The position numbers and the translations under genes were made by a program. DNA of 64,000 nt from assembly GCF_001594005.1 (NCBI RefSeq), contig NZ_LTBA01000006.1, forward strand, positions 1 through 64,000. Reading direction: 5' to 3'. This DNA is from Clostridium tepidiprofundi DSM 19306. Lineage in GTDB: Bacteria; Bacillota; Clostridia; Clostridiales; Clostridiaceae. This document shows positions 45,712-55,459 of the stretch, in pieces. The number at the start of each line of letters is the position of its first letter. The first letter of the stretch is position 1. The notes beneath the pieces are model-generated. The model was not told the origin of the DNA. It saw nothing but the letters and a program-made list of their open reading frames with translations, and made no database searches.

Positions 45712-46614
45712 TTATTTTTTCTCAATACCCAATACTTGCTTAAATATTTTAGCTGTTTTCTCTAAATTCTCAATATAATTTGGTGCCAAAGGCTCAATCA
45801 TCTCTGATTTGCCTTTAATTTCATTTGCTATAATTTTAGTCTGACTACTATCTATTTCTGCCTGATAGAAAATAACCTTTATGTTATTCTTTTTAGCTAA
45901 TTCAATAGTCTCTTCTATGACTTTGGGTGTAGCTTTCTTACCATTTCTCTCAAGTGCTATCATATTAAGACCATAGTCATCAGCAAAATATCCAAAAGAA
46001 GGATGATATACTATAAAAGTTTTGTTGGGTAAATTTTTTAATGAATCTCTTATTTCACTATCTAATTTTTTCAATTTATCAATGTATTCATTAGCGTTTT
46101 TTTCGTATGTATCTTTATGTTTAGGATCTAAATCAGATAAGTTTTTTTCAATAGTATTTATCATAACAATAACCCTTTTAGGTGACAACCATATATGAGG
46201 ATCTCTTTTACCCTCACTAAACTCCCTATCCTTATAAACCTTTCTGACCTCATCCTCTAAATGTACTATCTTCATAGAATCGGATAATTCTTCTGCTTTT
46301 GGTAAAATATTAGCTTTTTCAGTTGGTACACCTATTGAAAAATACAATTTTGCCTTACTAAATTGCTCCATAAGTTTTGGAGTTGGCTGATAATTAGTTG
46401 GGCTATTTCCTGGGGGTATCATAGTAATAACTTGAACTAAATCTCCTCCTACAGCCTTAATAAAAGTACTTTCTGGTACAATAGATGATGCAATTATAAT
46501 TTTGCTTGTTTTTATATTTTCTTTTTCAGATTTAATTGTTCTGTTAGAACATGCTGATAAAGTCCCAATTAAGAAAATCATTATTAAAATAGCATAAATT
46601 TTCTTCATATACAC
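45712..46614 (-). CDS. ZnuA-type metal-binding lipoprotein
   Basis: Solute-binding protein of a zinc or manganese ABC importer (cluster 9 family). A lipobox is present (IFLIGTLSACSN). Family motifs are VQVITMIPPGNSPTNYQPTP-like, the ligand His in DPHIWLSPKRVIVM, HPSFGYFADDYGL, and FYQAEIDSSQTKIIANEI. At 301 residues it is normal. A GTG at 46614 with AGGAGG six bases before it is the likely start; an ATG two codons on is an alternative. The permease and ATPase genes are not adjacent. Confidence 0.85.
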   Translation of the reverse strand: MYMKKIYAILIMIFLIGTLSACSNRTIKSEKENIKTSKIIIASSIVPESTFIKAVGGDLVQVITMIPPGNSPTNYQPTPKLMEQFSKAKLYFSIGVPTEKANILPKAEELSDSMKIVHLEDEVRKVYKDREFSEGKRDPHIWLSPKRVIVMINTIEKNLSDLDPKHKDTYEKNANEYIDKLKKLDSEIRDSLKNLPNKTFIVYHPSFGYFADDYGLNMIALERNGKKATPKVIEETIELAKKNNIKVIFYQAEIDSSQTKIIANEIKGKSEMIEPLAPNYIENLEKTAKIFKQVLGIEKK

Positions 46615-46700
46615 ATAATTCCTCCTTGAATGATATTGCATTTCATTTGCATAAACAATAAATATTTTAGCACATATAACTTATGTATTCAACTCTAATA

Positions 46701-47570
46701 TTATCGTTTTCCTCTAATCAACACTATTACGGCTGATAAAATAAGAACACTTCCTATAATAATCTTAAATGTGATAACTTCCTTCAATATAATAGCTCCT
46801 AAAACTAAAGATACTACTGGTTCTAATGTACTCAATATAGTTGCATTTGATGGCCCAATTAGTTTAACACCCTCTAAGAAAGTCATTAAAGCTATTATTG
46901 TAGAAATGAATGCTAATACCAAAATACAAATTAAACTAACTAATGACATTCTGATATTTAAATCATTTGAAATTAATCCCAAAACAAACATTGCACTAGC
47001 CGATAATATAGAAAAATAAAACGTCATAACATAACTATTTAATTTCTCAAATTCTTTATTAGAAATGCCGATAACATATATCGAATAGCATATTGCAGAA
47101 ATAAATGCAAGTAAAATCCCAAATAAATTTAAATGACAACCTTTTATATCAACTAAAATAACTAAACCCACTAATGTCATAATCAAACTGACTATTTTCC
47201 TTAGGGTTATATTTTCATTGCAAAATAATGCTGTAAAAATAACAACAATTGCTGGATGAATATATAATATCATTGTTGCAAGTCCTACCGAAATGTAATT
47301 GTATGATGTGAAAATTATTATAGAACATCCTGTATATCCTATTAATCCCAAAATTAAAATCAATATAATTTGCTTTTTATTCAATTTTAATGAGAAATTT
47401 TTATATTTTATATATGCTAATAGCATAATTGAAGCAAATGCAAATCTAAAAAATAAAACACTAACACTATTTGAACCATAAATATATGCTATTTTAGCTA
47501 AAATAGGCATAATACCAAATGCTACGGCTGACAATATTATATAAAATATACCCTTAATACTTCTATCCAT
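46701..47570 (-). CDS. EamA/DMT family transporter
   Basis: Membrane protein with ten hydrophobic segments in two EamA halves of five. The duplicated motif is seen in ILSAVAFGIMPILAKIAYIY and LLAFISAICYSIYVIGISNK; the second half ends with ATILSTLEPVVSLVLGAIIL, typical of this family. Members export amino acids or metabolites; the substrate is unknown. AGAGGGG precedes the ATG. It lies just before the divergent amylase gene. Confidence 0.88.
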   Translation of the reverse strand: MDRSIKGIFYIILSAVAFGIMPILAKIAYIYGSNSVSVLFFRFAFASIMLLAYIKYKNFSLKLNKKQIILILILGLIGYTGCSIIIFTSYNYISVGLATMILYIHPAIVVIFTALFCNENITLRKIVSLIMTLVGLVILVDIKGCHLNLFGILLAFISAICYSIYVIGISNKEFEKLNSYVMTFYFSILSASAMFVLGLISNDLNIRMSLVSLICILVLAFISTIIALMTFLEGVKLIGPSNATILSTLEPVVSLVLGAIILKEVITFKIIIGSVLILSAVIVLIRGKR

Positions 47571-47674
47571 ATATATCCCCTCTATAATCTATATTTAAAC
47601 ACAAAACCATTATTACACAAAAATAGTAAAAATACTAGTTAAATATTGTTTCCAAATATTTTTATTAAAATCTA

Positions 47675-47688
47675 TGCAAACGATTGCG
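47675..47688 (+). promoter_or_regulatory. LacI-type operator upstream of the amylase
   Basis: TGCAAACGATTGCG, with the palindromic core GCAA-ACGA-TTGC, matches operators before malE and the neopullulanase-like gene. It lies 47 bases before the amylase start and may overlap the promoter -35 region (GATTGC, 17 bases, TATAAA). Confidence 0.65.
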
Positions 47689-47734
47689 TTGAGTGTAAAA
47701 ATACTATAAAATAGTACCTGAGGAGGTATTCATA

Positions 47735-49264
47735 ATGAAGCAAAAAATACTTATATTAATTACGATAGCACTAATGTTATCATCAGGATGTACTTTAAAT
47801 AAGAGTACTCCTACTCAAAGTATTTCTAATCATACTAATAAGAGTTGTCAAACATCTGCTAATGGTTTTCAAACAAAAAAAATTAAAAAAAGTTATATTC
47901 CTAAGTACAATGTTTCAAACACAGGTGGCAATTTTAGTAACCACGATTTAATTTATTTTATAATGACAGATCGTTTTTATGATGGTGATACTTCAAATGA
48001 TAATTTCCCTGATGTAAATAAGAAAGATGCTAAAGCATACCATGGTGGTGATTTAAAAGGAATTATCAAAAAACTAGATTACATAAAATCTCTTGGTACA
48101 ACAGCTATATGGATTACACCAGTAGTTAAAAATGAGCCTAAAGGATATCACGGTTATTGGGCATACGACTTTTACAAGGTAGATCCTCATATTGGAACTA
48201 TGGATGATTTTAAGAATTTGGTTGATGAAGCTCATAAGAGAAATATAAAAGTCATAATGGATTATGTTGTTAATCACACCGGATATAATTCACCTTGGTT
48301 AAAAGATGATACAAAAAAGGACTGGTTTCATACAAAATTAAACATTACCAATTGGAGTGATCAAAAACAAGTAGAAAATGGTTGGTTATCAGGTCTTCCT
48401 GATTTAAATCAAGAAAATCCTGAAGTTAGAAAATATTTTATTGAAAACGCATTATGGTGGATTAGCAAAACAAATATAGATGGTATGAGACTAGACACAG
48501 TACGTCATGTTCCAAAAGAATTTTGGAATGAATTTGCACATGCAATCAAAGAAAAGTACCCAAACTTTTATCTGCTTGGAGAAGTATGGAATGAAAGCAC
48601 ACATTACCTTGAACAATATCATAAATTAGGTATAGATGGTTTAACAAATTATTCTATGTATAATGGCATTAAAAATGCATTTACTAGATTTGGACAAACA
48701 GATTCATTAATTAATGCTATAAAACAAGAAACTAATTTTTCAAATCCAGAAATAAATGGAATATTTATAGATAATCATGACAATATGAGATTAATCTCTA
48801 TGGCTGGAAAACACGGAAAAGAATATTTAAAACAAGCTTTAACTTTTGAATTAACCTATCCTTCTATACCAATTATATACTATGGTACTGAAATTGGCAT
48901 GCAAGGTAAATCTGATCCAGATAACAGAAGGGATATGGAATGGAATAAAACCAAGAAATCTGACATATTAGACTTTTACAGAAAGATAGTTGATTTTAGA
49001 AATACAAATCCAGCATTACAAACAGGTGATTTTAAATTATTAGATTACGATTCATATTTTCTATCATATATGAGAAAGCATAATAATAGTTCTGTGATAG
49101 TAGTTATGAATCTGCAAAACAAAAATAAGAATGTAACAATCAATGTTCCTCAAAACAATACAAAGTTTAAAGATTTGCTTACAAATAAAACTTACACTCT
49201 AGAACACAATAAGCTACAATTAATGTTAAAACCTCTAGATTTAATTATTCTAGAGTCAAATTAA
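47735..49264 (+). CDS. GH13 alpha-amylase family lipoprotein
   Basis: Extracellular, membrane-anchored alpha-glucan hydrolase. The signal peptide and lipobox are MKQKILILITIALMLSSGCT (Cys19). GH13 regions are seen in order: DRFYDGDTSNDN, VIMDYVVNHTGY, DGMRLDTVRHVPKEFWNE (nucleophile Asp), YLLGEVWNEST (acid Glu), IFIDNHDNMR (transition-state Asp). The calcium-site Asn and the C-terminal beta domain are present. The exact specificity (amylase or cyclomaltodextrinase-like) is open. GAGGAGG precedes the ATG; it shares an operator type with the malE region. Confidence 0.9.
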   Translation: MKQKILILITIALMLSSGCTLNKSTPTQSISNHTNKSCQTSANGFQTKKIKKSYIPKYNVSNTGGNFSNHDLIYFIMTDRFYDGDTSNDNFPDVNKKDAKAYHGGDLKGIIKKLDYIKSLGTTAIWITPVVKNEPKGYHGYWAYDFYKVDPHIGTMDDFKNLVDEAHKRNIKVIMDYVVNHTGYNSPWLKDDTKKDWFHTKLNITNWSDQKQVENGWLSGLPDLNQENPEVRKYFIENALWWISKTNIDGMRLDTVRHVPKEFWNEFAHAIKEKYPNFYLLGEVWNESTHYLEQYHKLGIDGLTNYSMYNGIKNAFTRFGQTDSLINAIKQETNFSNPEINGIFIDNHDNMRLISMAGKHGKEYLKQALTFELTYPSIPIIYYGTEIGMQGKSDPDNRRDMEWNKTKKSDILDFYRKIVDFRNTNPALQTGDFKLLDYDSYFLSYMRKHNNSSVIVVMNLQNKNKNVTINVPQNNTKFKDLLTNKTYTLEHNKLQLMLKPLDLIILESN

Positions 49265-49403
49265 ATTGATATTTATCAATTTAATAATACTTCACTTCTA
49301 TAGGTGAAAGATTAAAATTTTTTATTTCAGGCAGACAAATTTTCTACCTGAAACACTGATGTTTTGCTTTAAGCAAAACGATTTCATTAATATTTCCCCT
49401 TAA

Positions 49404-49452
49404 AAGGAGCTGTTGCTAACAGATCTAAAGTCCATTAGCAACAGCTCCTTTA
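49404..49452 (+). terminator. Terminator after the amylase
   Basis: AAGGAGCTGTTGCTAA pairs with TTAGCAACAGCTCCTT, followed by TATAC. The stem-loop resembles that after hpt (21081-21133). Confidence 0.75.
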
Positions 49453-49489
49453 TACTCCCTAATTTCTAGCACCTTGGAAACATTAATTA

Positions 49490-50515
49490 ATGAATAGTGA
49501 ATAAAGAATAGTATAGGTTGAAATTGTTTCACAATTTCTTTAAATTAATAAGATTGCTAGTTGACCAGTTGGCTAGCGACCAGTTAGTGTTGAAATTACT
49601 TCGTAATTTCTTAAAAACAAGACTACCAGTTTTTCAGTCGGCTATAAGTATTTAACAATCAAGTTGTGAATCTGTGCTAGCAGTCTAGCCCTCTGGCAAC
49701 CTAGCAAACTTGTTTTCCCTAGCACCTAGCATCTAATAATATACTGGTTTTCAAGTTACAAATCTGTACTAGAGATTAGAGATTGGAGACCAAAACAAAG
49801 TCACTAATCACCAATCACTAGTCGCCAAAACATATTGTGACCTAGTCAGAGCAACCCTAGCACCTTCTTTTTCCCTAGCACCTAGTACCTAATAAGATAC
49901 TGGTTTTCAAGTCACAAATTTGTACTGGAGACTGGAGATTAGAGATTGGAGACTAAACAAAGTCACTAATCACCAATCACTAGTCGCCAAAACGTATTGT
50001 GACCTAGTCAGAGCAACCCTAGCACCTTCTTTTTCCCTAGCACCTAGTACCTAATAAGATACTGGTTTTCAAGTTGCAAATTTGTACTGGAGACTGGGGA
50101 TTAGAGATTGGAGACTAAACAAAGTCACTAATCACCAATCACTAGTCGCCAAAACATATTGTGACCTAGTCAGAGCAACCCTAGCACCTTCTTTTTCCCT
50201 AGCACCTAGTACCTAATAAGATACTGGTTTTCAAGTTGCAAATTTGTACTGGAGACTGGGGATTAGAGATTGGAGACTAAACAAAGTCACTAGTCACCAA
50301 TCACTAGTCGCCAAAACATATTGTGACCTAGTCAGAGCAACCCCAGTACCTTCTTTTTCCTCCTAGTACCTAGCACCTAATAAGATACTGGTTTTCAAGT
50401 TGCAAATTTGTACTGGAGACTGGAGATTAGAGATTGGAAACTAAAACAAAGTCACCAGTCTCCAAACCAAATTGTTACTTAACTAGAAATTAAACCCTAG
50501 CATTTTTCTAGCCCC
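49490..50515 (-). repeat. Tandem array of the 162-bp CTAG-rich repeat (reverse)
   Basis: Four well-conserved units with exact 162-base period (GCAACCC at 49851, 50013, 50175 and 50337), plus degenerate copies at both ends. The sequence is the reverse complement of the 37751-38362 array. The left part (49500-49640) contains palindromes GAAATTGTTTCACAATTTC and GAAATTACTTCGTAATTTC, like the end of the 5999-6443 copy. No gene is supported in this kilobase. Confidence 0.9.
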
Positions 50516-50521
50516 TGCTCC

Positions 50522-53122
50522 TTATTTAAATAGTATATATGTCGACAGCGGTGCTACTTTAACCTCGCCACTAAATTCCTTTACTCCTTTTGTTACGCCA
50601 TCTTTGTTTGCCTGATATTCATTAGCAATAACTTTCCATTCTCCATCTGATGGAAGTTTTACACTAACTTCACTTTTGTTAGCGTTATGAATTATGAATA
50701 TATTTTTGAAATCTCCTTTATGTGATGATTTAAGTAAATACGCAACTGTATTTTTAGGCGAATCAATAAATTTAAGTGACTTTCTAATTTCTTCAGCACT
50801 ATCTAAAGTCATAACTTTTTGACTCTTCCTTAATTCTATAAGTCCTTTTATATACTCATATGTTTTGTAATATTTTTCCTTTCTGTTCCATTCAATTTCG
50901 TTTATATTGTCTCCAGAATTATAGCTATTATGAACACCCTGTTTTGTCCTTAATATCTCCGTTCCACCTTGAATGAATGGTATTCCCTCCGATGTAAGAA
51001 CAATTGATAATGCTAATCTATTCATTTTTTCTCTTTCCTCTGGAGTACTCTTTGGATTGCTCTTTTCAAATTTATCAAATAAGCAAAGGTTATCATGCGA
51101 GCTTACATAATTAATAGTTTCTCCTGGCTCCTGAGTAAAACCTTGTAAGCTATTGCTATACTTTATACTACCAGCAATACCCTTTTTAATAGCTTTTTCA
51201 AAACCAAATCCACCATTCACAAAACCTAAGCCTGCACCATCATTATCACCCTTAATTGCATTTCTAAAATCATCATTAAACACAGCAATATCTAATCCTT
51301 TTTGACTTCCTTTTCTAAATTGCTTAGTTGGTGATAATGATGATGTTCCACCTGTCCAAGGTTCACCATAAATCAAAATATTAGGATTTATCTTCATAAG
51401 CTCTCTTTTTACTTCCTTCATAGTATCAATATCATGTAATGCCATCAAATCAAATCTAAATCCATCAATCTTATATTCAGTTGCCCAAAATTTTACTGAA
51501 TCCACAATAAATTTTCTCATCATAGGTTTCTCAGATGCAGTTTCATTTCCGCATCCTGAGCCATTTGTATATTCTCCATTTGAATTTGTCCTATAATAAT
51601 ATTTTGGTACAAGTATGTCAAATGGAGAATCTCCCGTTGAAAATGTATGGTTAAAAACAACATCCATTACTACTCTTATATCATTCTCATGAAGCGATTG
51701 AACCATTTGCTTAAATTCTTTAATTCTTACCCTGCCATCATATGGATTAGTTGAATAAGATCCTTCAGGTACATTATATAGATATGGATCATATCCCCAA
51801 TTATATCCTTCTTTAGTTTCATCTACACTAGCGAAATCATATACTGGCATCAAATGCAAATGAGTTATTCCTAATTCTTTAATATGATCAAGTCCTGTAA
51901 CCACTCTATCCGAAATTTTTGTCCCCTTTTCAGTGAAAGCTAAATACTTTCCTTTATTTTTCATTCCAGAATCTTTAGAAATTGAAAAATCTCTAACATG
52001 CATTTCATAAGCAACTGCTTCTGTTGTCTTAATTGGTTCAGGAATTCTTTGGCTATCCCATCCATCAGGATTAAGAGATGAAAAATCAACAATCATGCCC
52101 TTCTGTCCATTTACAGTCGCACCTTTTGCATATGGATCTGGAGTTTCCTTTTCCACCCCATTAATAGTTACCCTGTAATTATAGTATTTATTCTTGTTGT
52201 CACCAGCAAGTTTATATTCCCAAACTCCTTTTTCTCCTTTTTTCATGTCATAAACTTTTCCTACTTTATCATTATAATCATTATAAATAACAAGCTTCAT
52301 ATTCTGCGCAACTGGCGACCATACCTTGAATAGAGTATATTGCTTAGTATAATTTGCTCCTAAATCATCACCCGTATAAGTAAATTCTGAAGTCTCTAAA
52401 ATCTTGCCCATATCAACTCTCCTCTTATTAAAGTTTTTATTATATACCTCTATCTTTCTTGTAAAATCAACATCTTCTTTTAATATAATATAAAATGAAT
52501 TTGATGATACTTTATTACCATTTTTAGCATATACCTTTTCTATCGGTATATCCTTTTCATCAACCTTTACAATAAAATCTTCATTGTTTTTACCCGTAAC
52601 TTTCAATTCATTAGACAAAATAACATGAATTTTTTTTCTGCTTTCCAGCAAAGCTGCTTTTATTTTAGGTTTATTATCTGCTTCATCTCTACTGTAAGCA
52701 ATTTTTTCTGTATCTTGAACCATCCATACCTCTGTAACACCATCTTTTAGATCGATAAATCTATCTTTATCAATATCCTTATCTTCCCATTCTCCTAACC
52801 TTGAAATTATACCAACCCTTTTTATTTTTTTATCAAATTGGATCTCCGCAATTTTTCCAAAGTTATCTTGTCCTGTAAAATCATATTCTTTTCCATCTTT
52901 ACCTTCTTGCCAAATCCAAAAATTCCAATCTTTATAATCACCGTCATATCTAAAGTAGTGTATTACTAATTTTGAGCCAGTACTCTTGTTATCGTTACTA
53001 CCAATAATTTTTTGATTTGTATTTTTTGATTTATCATCTACACCTATTTTATTGGTATTTGTACATCCTGTGAAAATCTGCATTACAAAAATAATTATTA
53101 ATGCCAAGGTAATCTTCTTCAT
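50522..53122 (-). CDS. pulA: Type I pullulanase lipoprotein
   Basis: Debranching enzyme that cleaves alpha-1,6 bonds in pullulan and branched dextrins. A lipobox ends at Cys20 (MQIFTGCTN). Next comes a CBM41-like domain (VIHYFRYDGDYKDWNFWIWQ), a CBM48-like domain (FKVWSPVAQNMKLVIYNDY) and the GH13 core. The pullulanase motif YNWGYDPYLYNVPEGSYSTN is intact, with DGFRFDLMALHD (nucleophile), LIYGEPWTGG (acid) and YVSSHDNLCLFD. It is 866 residues and lies after malG, with a terminator-like hairpin between them. Confidence 0.95.
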   Translation of the reverse strand: MKKITLALIIIFVMQIFTGCTNTNKIGVDDKSKNTNQKIIGSNDNKSTGSKLVIHYFRYDGDYKDWNFWIWQEGKDGKEYDFTGQDNFGKIAEIQFDKKIKRVGIISRLGEWEDKDIDKDRFIDLKDGVTEVWMVQDTEKIAYSRDEADNKPKIKAALLESRKKIHVILSNELKVTGKNNEDFIVKVDEKDIPIEKVYAKNGNKVSSNSFYIILKEDVDFTRKIEVYNKNFNKRRVDMGKILETSEFTYTGDDLGANYTKQYTLFKVWSPVAQNMKLVIYNDYNDKVGKVYDMKKGEKGVWEYKLAGDNKNKYYNYRVTINGVEKETPDPYAKGATVNGQKGMIVDFSSLNPDGWDSQRIPEPIKTTEAVAYEMHVRDFSISKDSGMKNKGKYLAFTEKGTKISDRVVTGLDHIKELGITHLHLMPVYDFASVDETKEGYNWGYDPYLYNVPEGSYSTNPYDGRVRIKEFKQMVQSLHENDIRVVMDVVFNHTFSTGDSPFDILVPKYYYRTNSNGEYTNGSGCGNETASEKPMMRKFIVDSVKFWATEYKIDGFRFDLMALHDIDTMKEVKRELMKINPNILIYGEPWTGGTSSLSPTKQFRKGSQKGLDIAVFNDDFRNAIKGDNDGAGLGFVNGGFGFEKAIKKGIAGSIKYSNSLQGFTQEPGETINYVSSHDNLCLFDKFEKSNPKSTPEEREKMNRLALSIVLTSEGIPFIQGGTEILRTKQGVHNSYNSGDNINEIEWNRKEKYYKTYEYIKGLIELRKSQKVMTLDSAEEIRKSLKFIDSPKNTVAYLLKSSHKGDFKNIFIIHNANKSEVSVKLPSDGEWKVIANEYQANKDGVTKGVKEFSGEVKVAPLSTYILFK

Positions 53123-53139
53123 ATATAAACCCCCTATAC

Positions 53140-53168
53140 CAAAAAAACAACTCTACACGAGTAGAGTT
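53140..53168 (-). terminator. Terminator between malG and pulA
   Basis: On the minus strand AACTCTACTCGTGTAGAGTT is followed by GTTTTTTT. Partial read-through into pulA is possible, since only 57 bases separate the genes. Confidence 0.75.
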
Positions 53169-53179
53169 ATGTTTTTTAT

Positions 53180-54064
53180 CTATCCTTTTGTTGCACCAGC
53201 TGCCAATCCTTCTACTATATATTTTTGTAAGAAAACAAATAGCAAAGTTATAGGTATTGCAACCAAAATAGCTCCCGCTGCAAATCTAGTAAATTCAGTA
53301 TTTTGTTGTTTTTGAATCCACTCAAACAATCCCATAGCTAATGTCTTTTTATCAGCACTTCTTAAAATAATTTGTGGGAATATAAAATCAAACCATGGTC
53401 CCATAAAATTAGTCAATGCAACTAAAGTAATTATGGGCTTTGCTAATGGAAAAATTATTTTTGCAAATATAGTTAAATTTGATGCACCATCAATTCTAGC
53501 TGCCTCATCTAAACTTCTAGGTATACCATCATAATATCCTTTACACAACCATGTATTATATGGGATTTGTCCTCCTGCATAAACAAGTATTAATCCCCAA
53601 TGTGTATTCAATAAATGCATTTTCATCAATAATATGTATATTGCTGTCATAGCTAAAAAACCTGGAAACATCTGTAATATCATCAACGCCATAAGCCCAA
53701 ATTTTCTACCTATAAATCTAAATCTTGAAAATGCATATGCTGAAAGAGTAGTTAAAATGACTGAAATAATCATGTTTATAGTGGCAATTTTAAGCGTATT
53801 TTTATACCATATAGGAAAATCAGTCTGTGTGAACAATTCTTTATAGTGTATCAATGTTGGATGCTTTGGAATTAACGTGGAACTGAATAAACTCGTACCA
53901 CTATTAAATGAAGAAAGTATTATCCAAATTACAGGAGTTATTATAATTATACTTATACTTATTAACAAAACATATAATACAATCTTCTGTATCAAACCCA
54001 TAAAATTAAATTTTTTATTGACTTTTGGTTCTAAACTGTTATCTATTACTGTATTTGCTTTCAT
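53180..54064 (-). CDS. malG: Maltodextrin ABC transporter permease MalG
   Basis: Inner-membrane permease of the maltodextrin importer. Six hydrophobic segments; the binding-protein-dependent transport (EAA) motif is seen in CKGYYDGIPRSLDEAARIDG followed by ASNLTIFAKIIFPLAKPIIT. The start overlaps the malF stop (TGATG), indicating coupling; a GTG one codon upstream is possible. The length of about 294 residues is normal. Confidence 0.93.
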   Translation of the reverse strand: MKANTVIDNSLEPKVNKKFNFMGLIQKIVLYVLLISISIIIITPVIWIILSSFNSGTSLFSSTLIPKHPTLIHYKELFTQTDFPIWYKNTLKIATINMIISVILTTLSAYAFSRFRFIGRKFGLMALMILQMFPGFLAMTAIYILLMKMHLLNTHWGLILVYAGGQIPYNTWLCKGYYDGIPRSLDEAARIDGASNLTIFAKIIFPLAKPIITLVALTNFMGPWFDFIFPQIILRSADKKTLAMGLFEWIQKQQNTEFTRFAAGAILVAIPITLLFVFLQKYIVEGLAAGATKG

Positions 54065-55350
54065 CACATCATGTCCTCCTCTTTGAAGGATTTAGTCTTA
54101 ATAAAACTGAATGTAGAAACTCCAGCAACAATTAAGAACAATAAAATTGTAACAACAGCTGCCATGTGGAATTGATTTTGATCTTTTGTCATTTTATATA
54201 TCCATGATATCAATATGTCTGTTGAACCAGCATATTTAAATGAACCATTGACAGGGTTACCATCTGTTAATAAATATATAACACCAAAATTATTAAAGTT
54301 ATAAGCAAATGTCATTATCAAAAGTGGCATTGTTTGGAAAAGAACCATAGGCAATGTTATTTTCCAAAATTGTTGCCATTTCGAAGCACCATCAATCTCA
54401 GCAGCTTCAAATAAAGAATTAGGTATATTTGTGAGTACACCTGCCATTAAAATCATAAAATAAGGTGCTCCAAGCCACATATTAATTAACAATATCATAA
54501 CCTTAGCATGTGCTGCATTTGTAAAAAAAGGTACTTTACCCAAGCCAAGTGTAACCAACAAATGATTAACTGGACCAGGTCCACTGAATACCAATCTCAT
54601 TATCAATAAAGATATAAATGCAGGAATAGCATAAGGAAGAATAAAAATAGTTCTCCATAGTTTTTTGAATTTAATCTTTTTAGCATTTGTAAGCAATGCT
54701 AAAACCAATCCACCAAAATAATTAAATATAGTAGTAATTGTGGCAAACACTACAGTCCATAATCCTACATGCAGTAATGTGTTATTCCATATCTTTAATT
54801 TAACTAAATTCTTAAAGTTTCTAAATCCAACCCAATCTACTAAGTGCCTTGGTGGTAAATGATTAGGGCTAGAATAATTAGTAAATGCAACTGCAAAAGT
54901 AAAAATTATTGGCAATAAAATAAAAAATATTGTAAATAAAAATGCAGGAGTTAACATTATATGTGGAAAGTACTTTTCCCAAGAAGCTTTGATTGCTTCC
55001 TTTGTCGATAAAGGTTTATTTCCTTCTTCAATAAACTTTCCATACTTATATGCATTGACAATATTAATTATGTATAAAGTCAAAATTACAATTAATATTA
55101 TTAATGCTATTAGTCCTTCAATCAAAAGAAAAATTGAGTGATCTCCTTTTGATATACCATTTTCAAAATATTGAGGAGTATCTCCTAATGTAATTAATCC
55201 ATGTATAGCCTTTGTAAAATAATTAAACTTAAGTATTGCTATCAATTCTATTATTGCAAATATACAACCTTTAAGTATTTCTTTATTATATAACTGTCCT
55301 GCTCCCATAAAAACTGCCGATAAAGCAGCCGATTTATGTGCTCTTTTCAT
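54064..55350 (-). CDS. malF: Maltodextrin ABC transporter permease MalF
   Basis: Permease partner of MalG. The N-terminus has extra hydrophobic segments and a cytoplasmic part (AYKYGKFIEEGNKPLSTKEA). The transport core ends with the EAA-type motif AGVLTNIPNSLFEAAEIDGA and KWQQFWKITLPMVLFQTMPL. At 428 residues the length fits Gram-positive MalF. It is followed by malG with overlapping codons and preceded by malE across an attenuator-like hairpin. Confidence 0.93.
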   Translation of the reverse strand: MKRAHKSAALSAVFMGAGQLYNKEILKGCIFAIIELIAILKFNYFTKAIHGLITLGDTPQYFENGISKGDHSIFLLIEGLIALIILIVILTLYIINIVNAYKYGKFIEEGNKPLSTKEAIKASWEKYFPHIMLTPAFLFTIFFILLPIIFTFAVAFTNYSSPNHLPPRHLVDWVGFRNFKNLVKLKIWNNTLLHVGLWTVVFATITTIFNYFGGLVLALLTNAKKIKFKKLWRTIFILPYAIPAFISLLIMRLVFSGPGPVNHLLVTLGLGKVPFFTNAAHAKVMILLINMWLGAPYFMILMAGVLTNIPNSLFEAAEIDGASKWQQFWKITLPMVLFQTMPLLIMTFAYNFNNFGVIYLLTDGNPVNGSFKYAGSTDILISWIYKMTKDQNQFHMAAVVTILLFLIVAGVSTFSFIKTKSFKEEDMM

Positions 55351-55399
55351 ATTATCCCTCCTGAAACATGTGAAGCAAACTATATATTACTCAACACAA

Positions 55400-55438
55400 G
55401 AGAATTTAGCTGCATTTGGTATAAACAACTAAATTCTC
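55400..55438 (-). terminator. Hairpin between malE and malF
   Basis: GAGAATTTAG (55400-55409) pairs with CTAAATTCTC (55429-55438). A stem-loop after a binding-protein gene commonly lets malE be made in excess over the permeases. There is no clear T run, so stabilising or attenuating roles are both possible. Confidence 0.55.
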
Positions 55439-55459
55439 CACACAATATTGTTTTATTTT

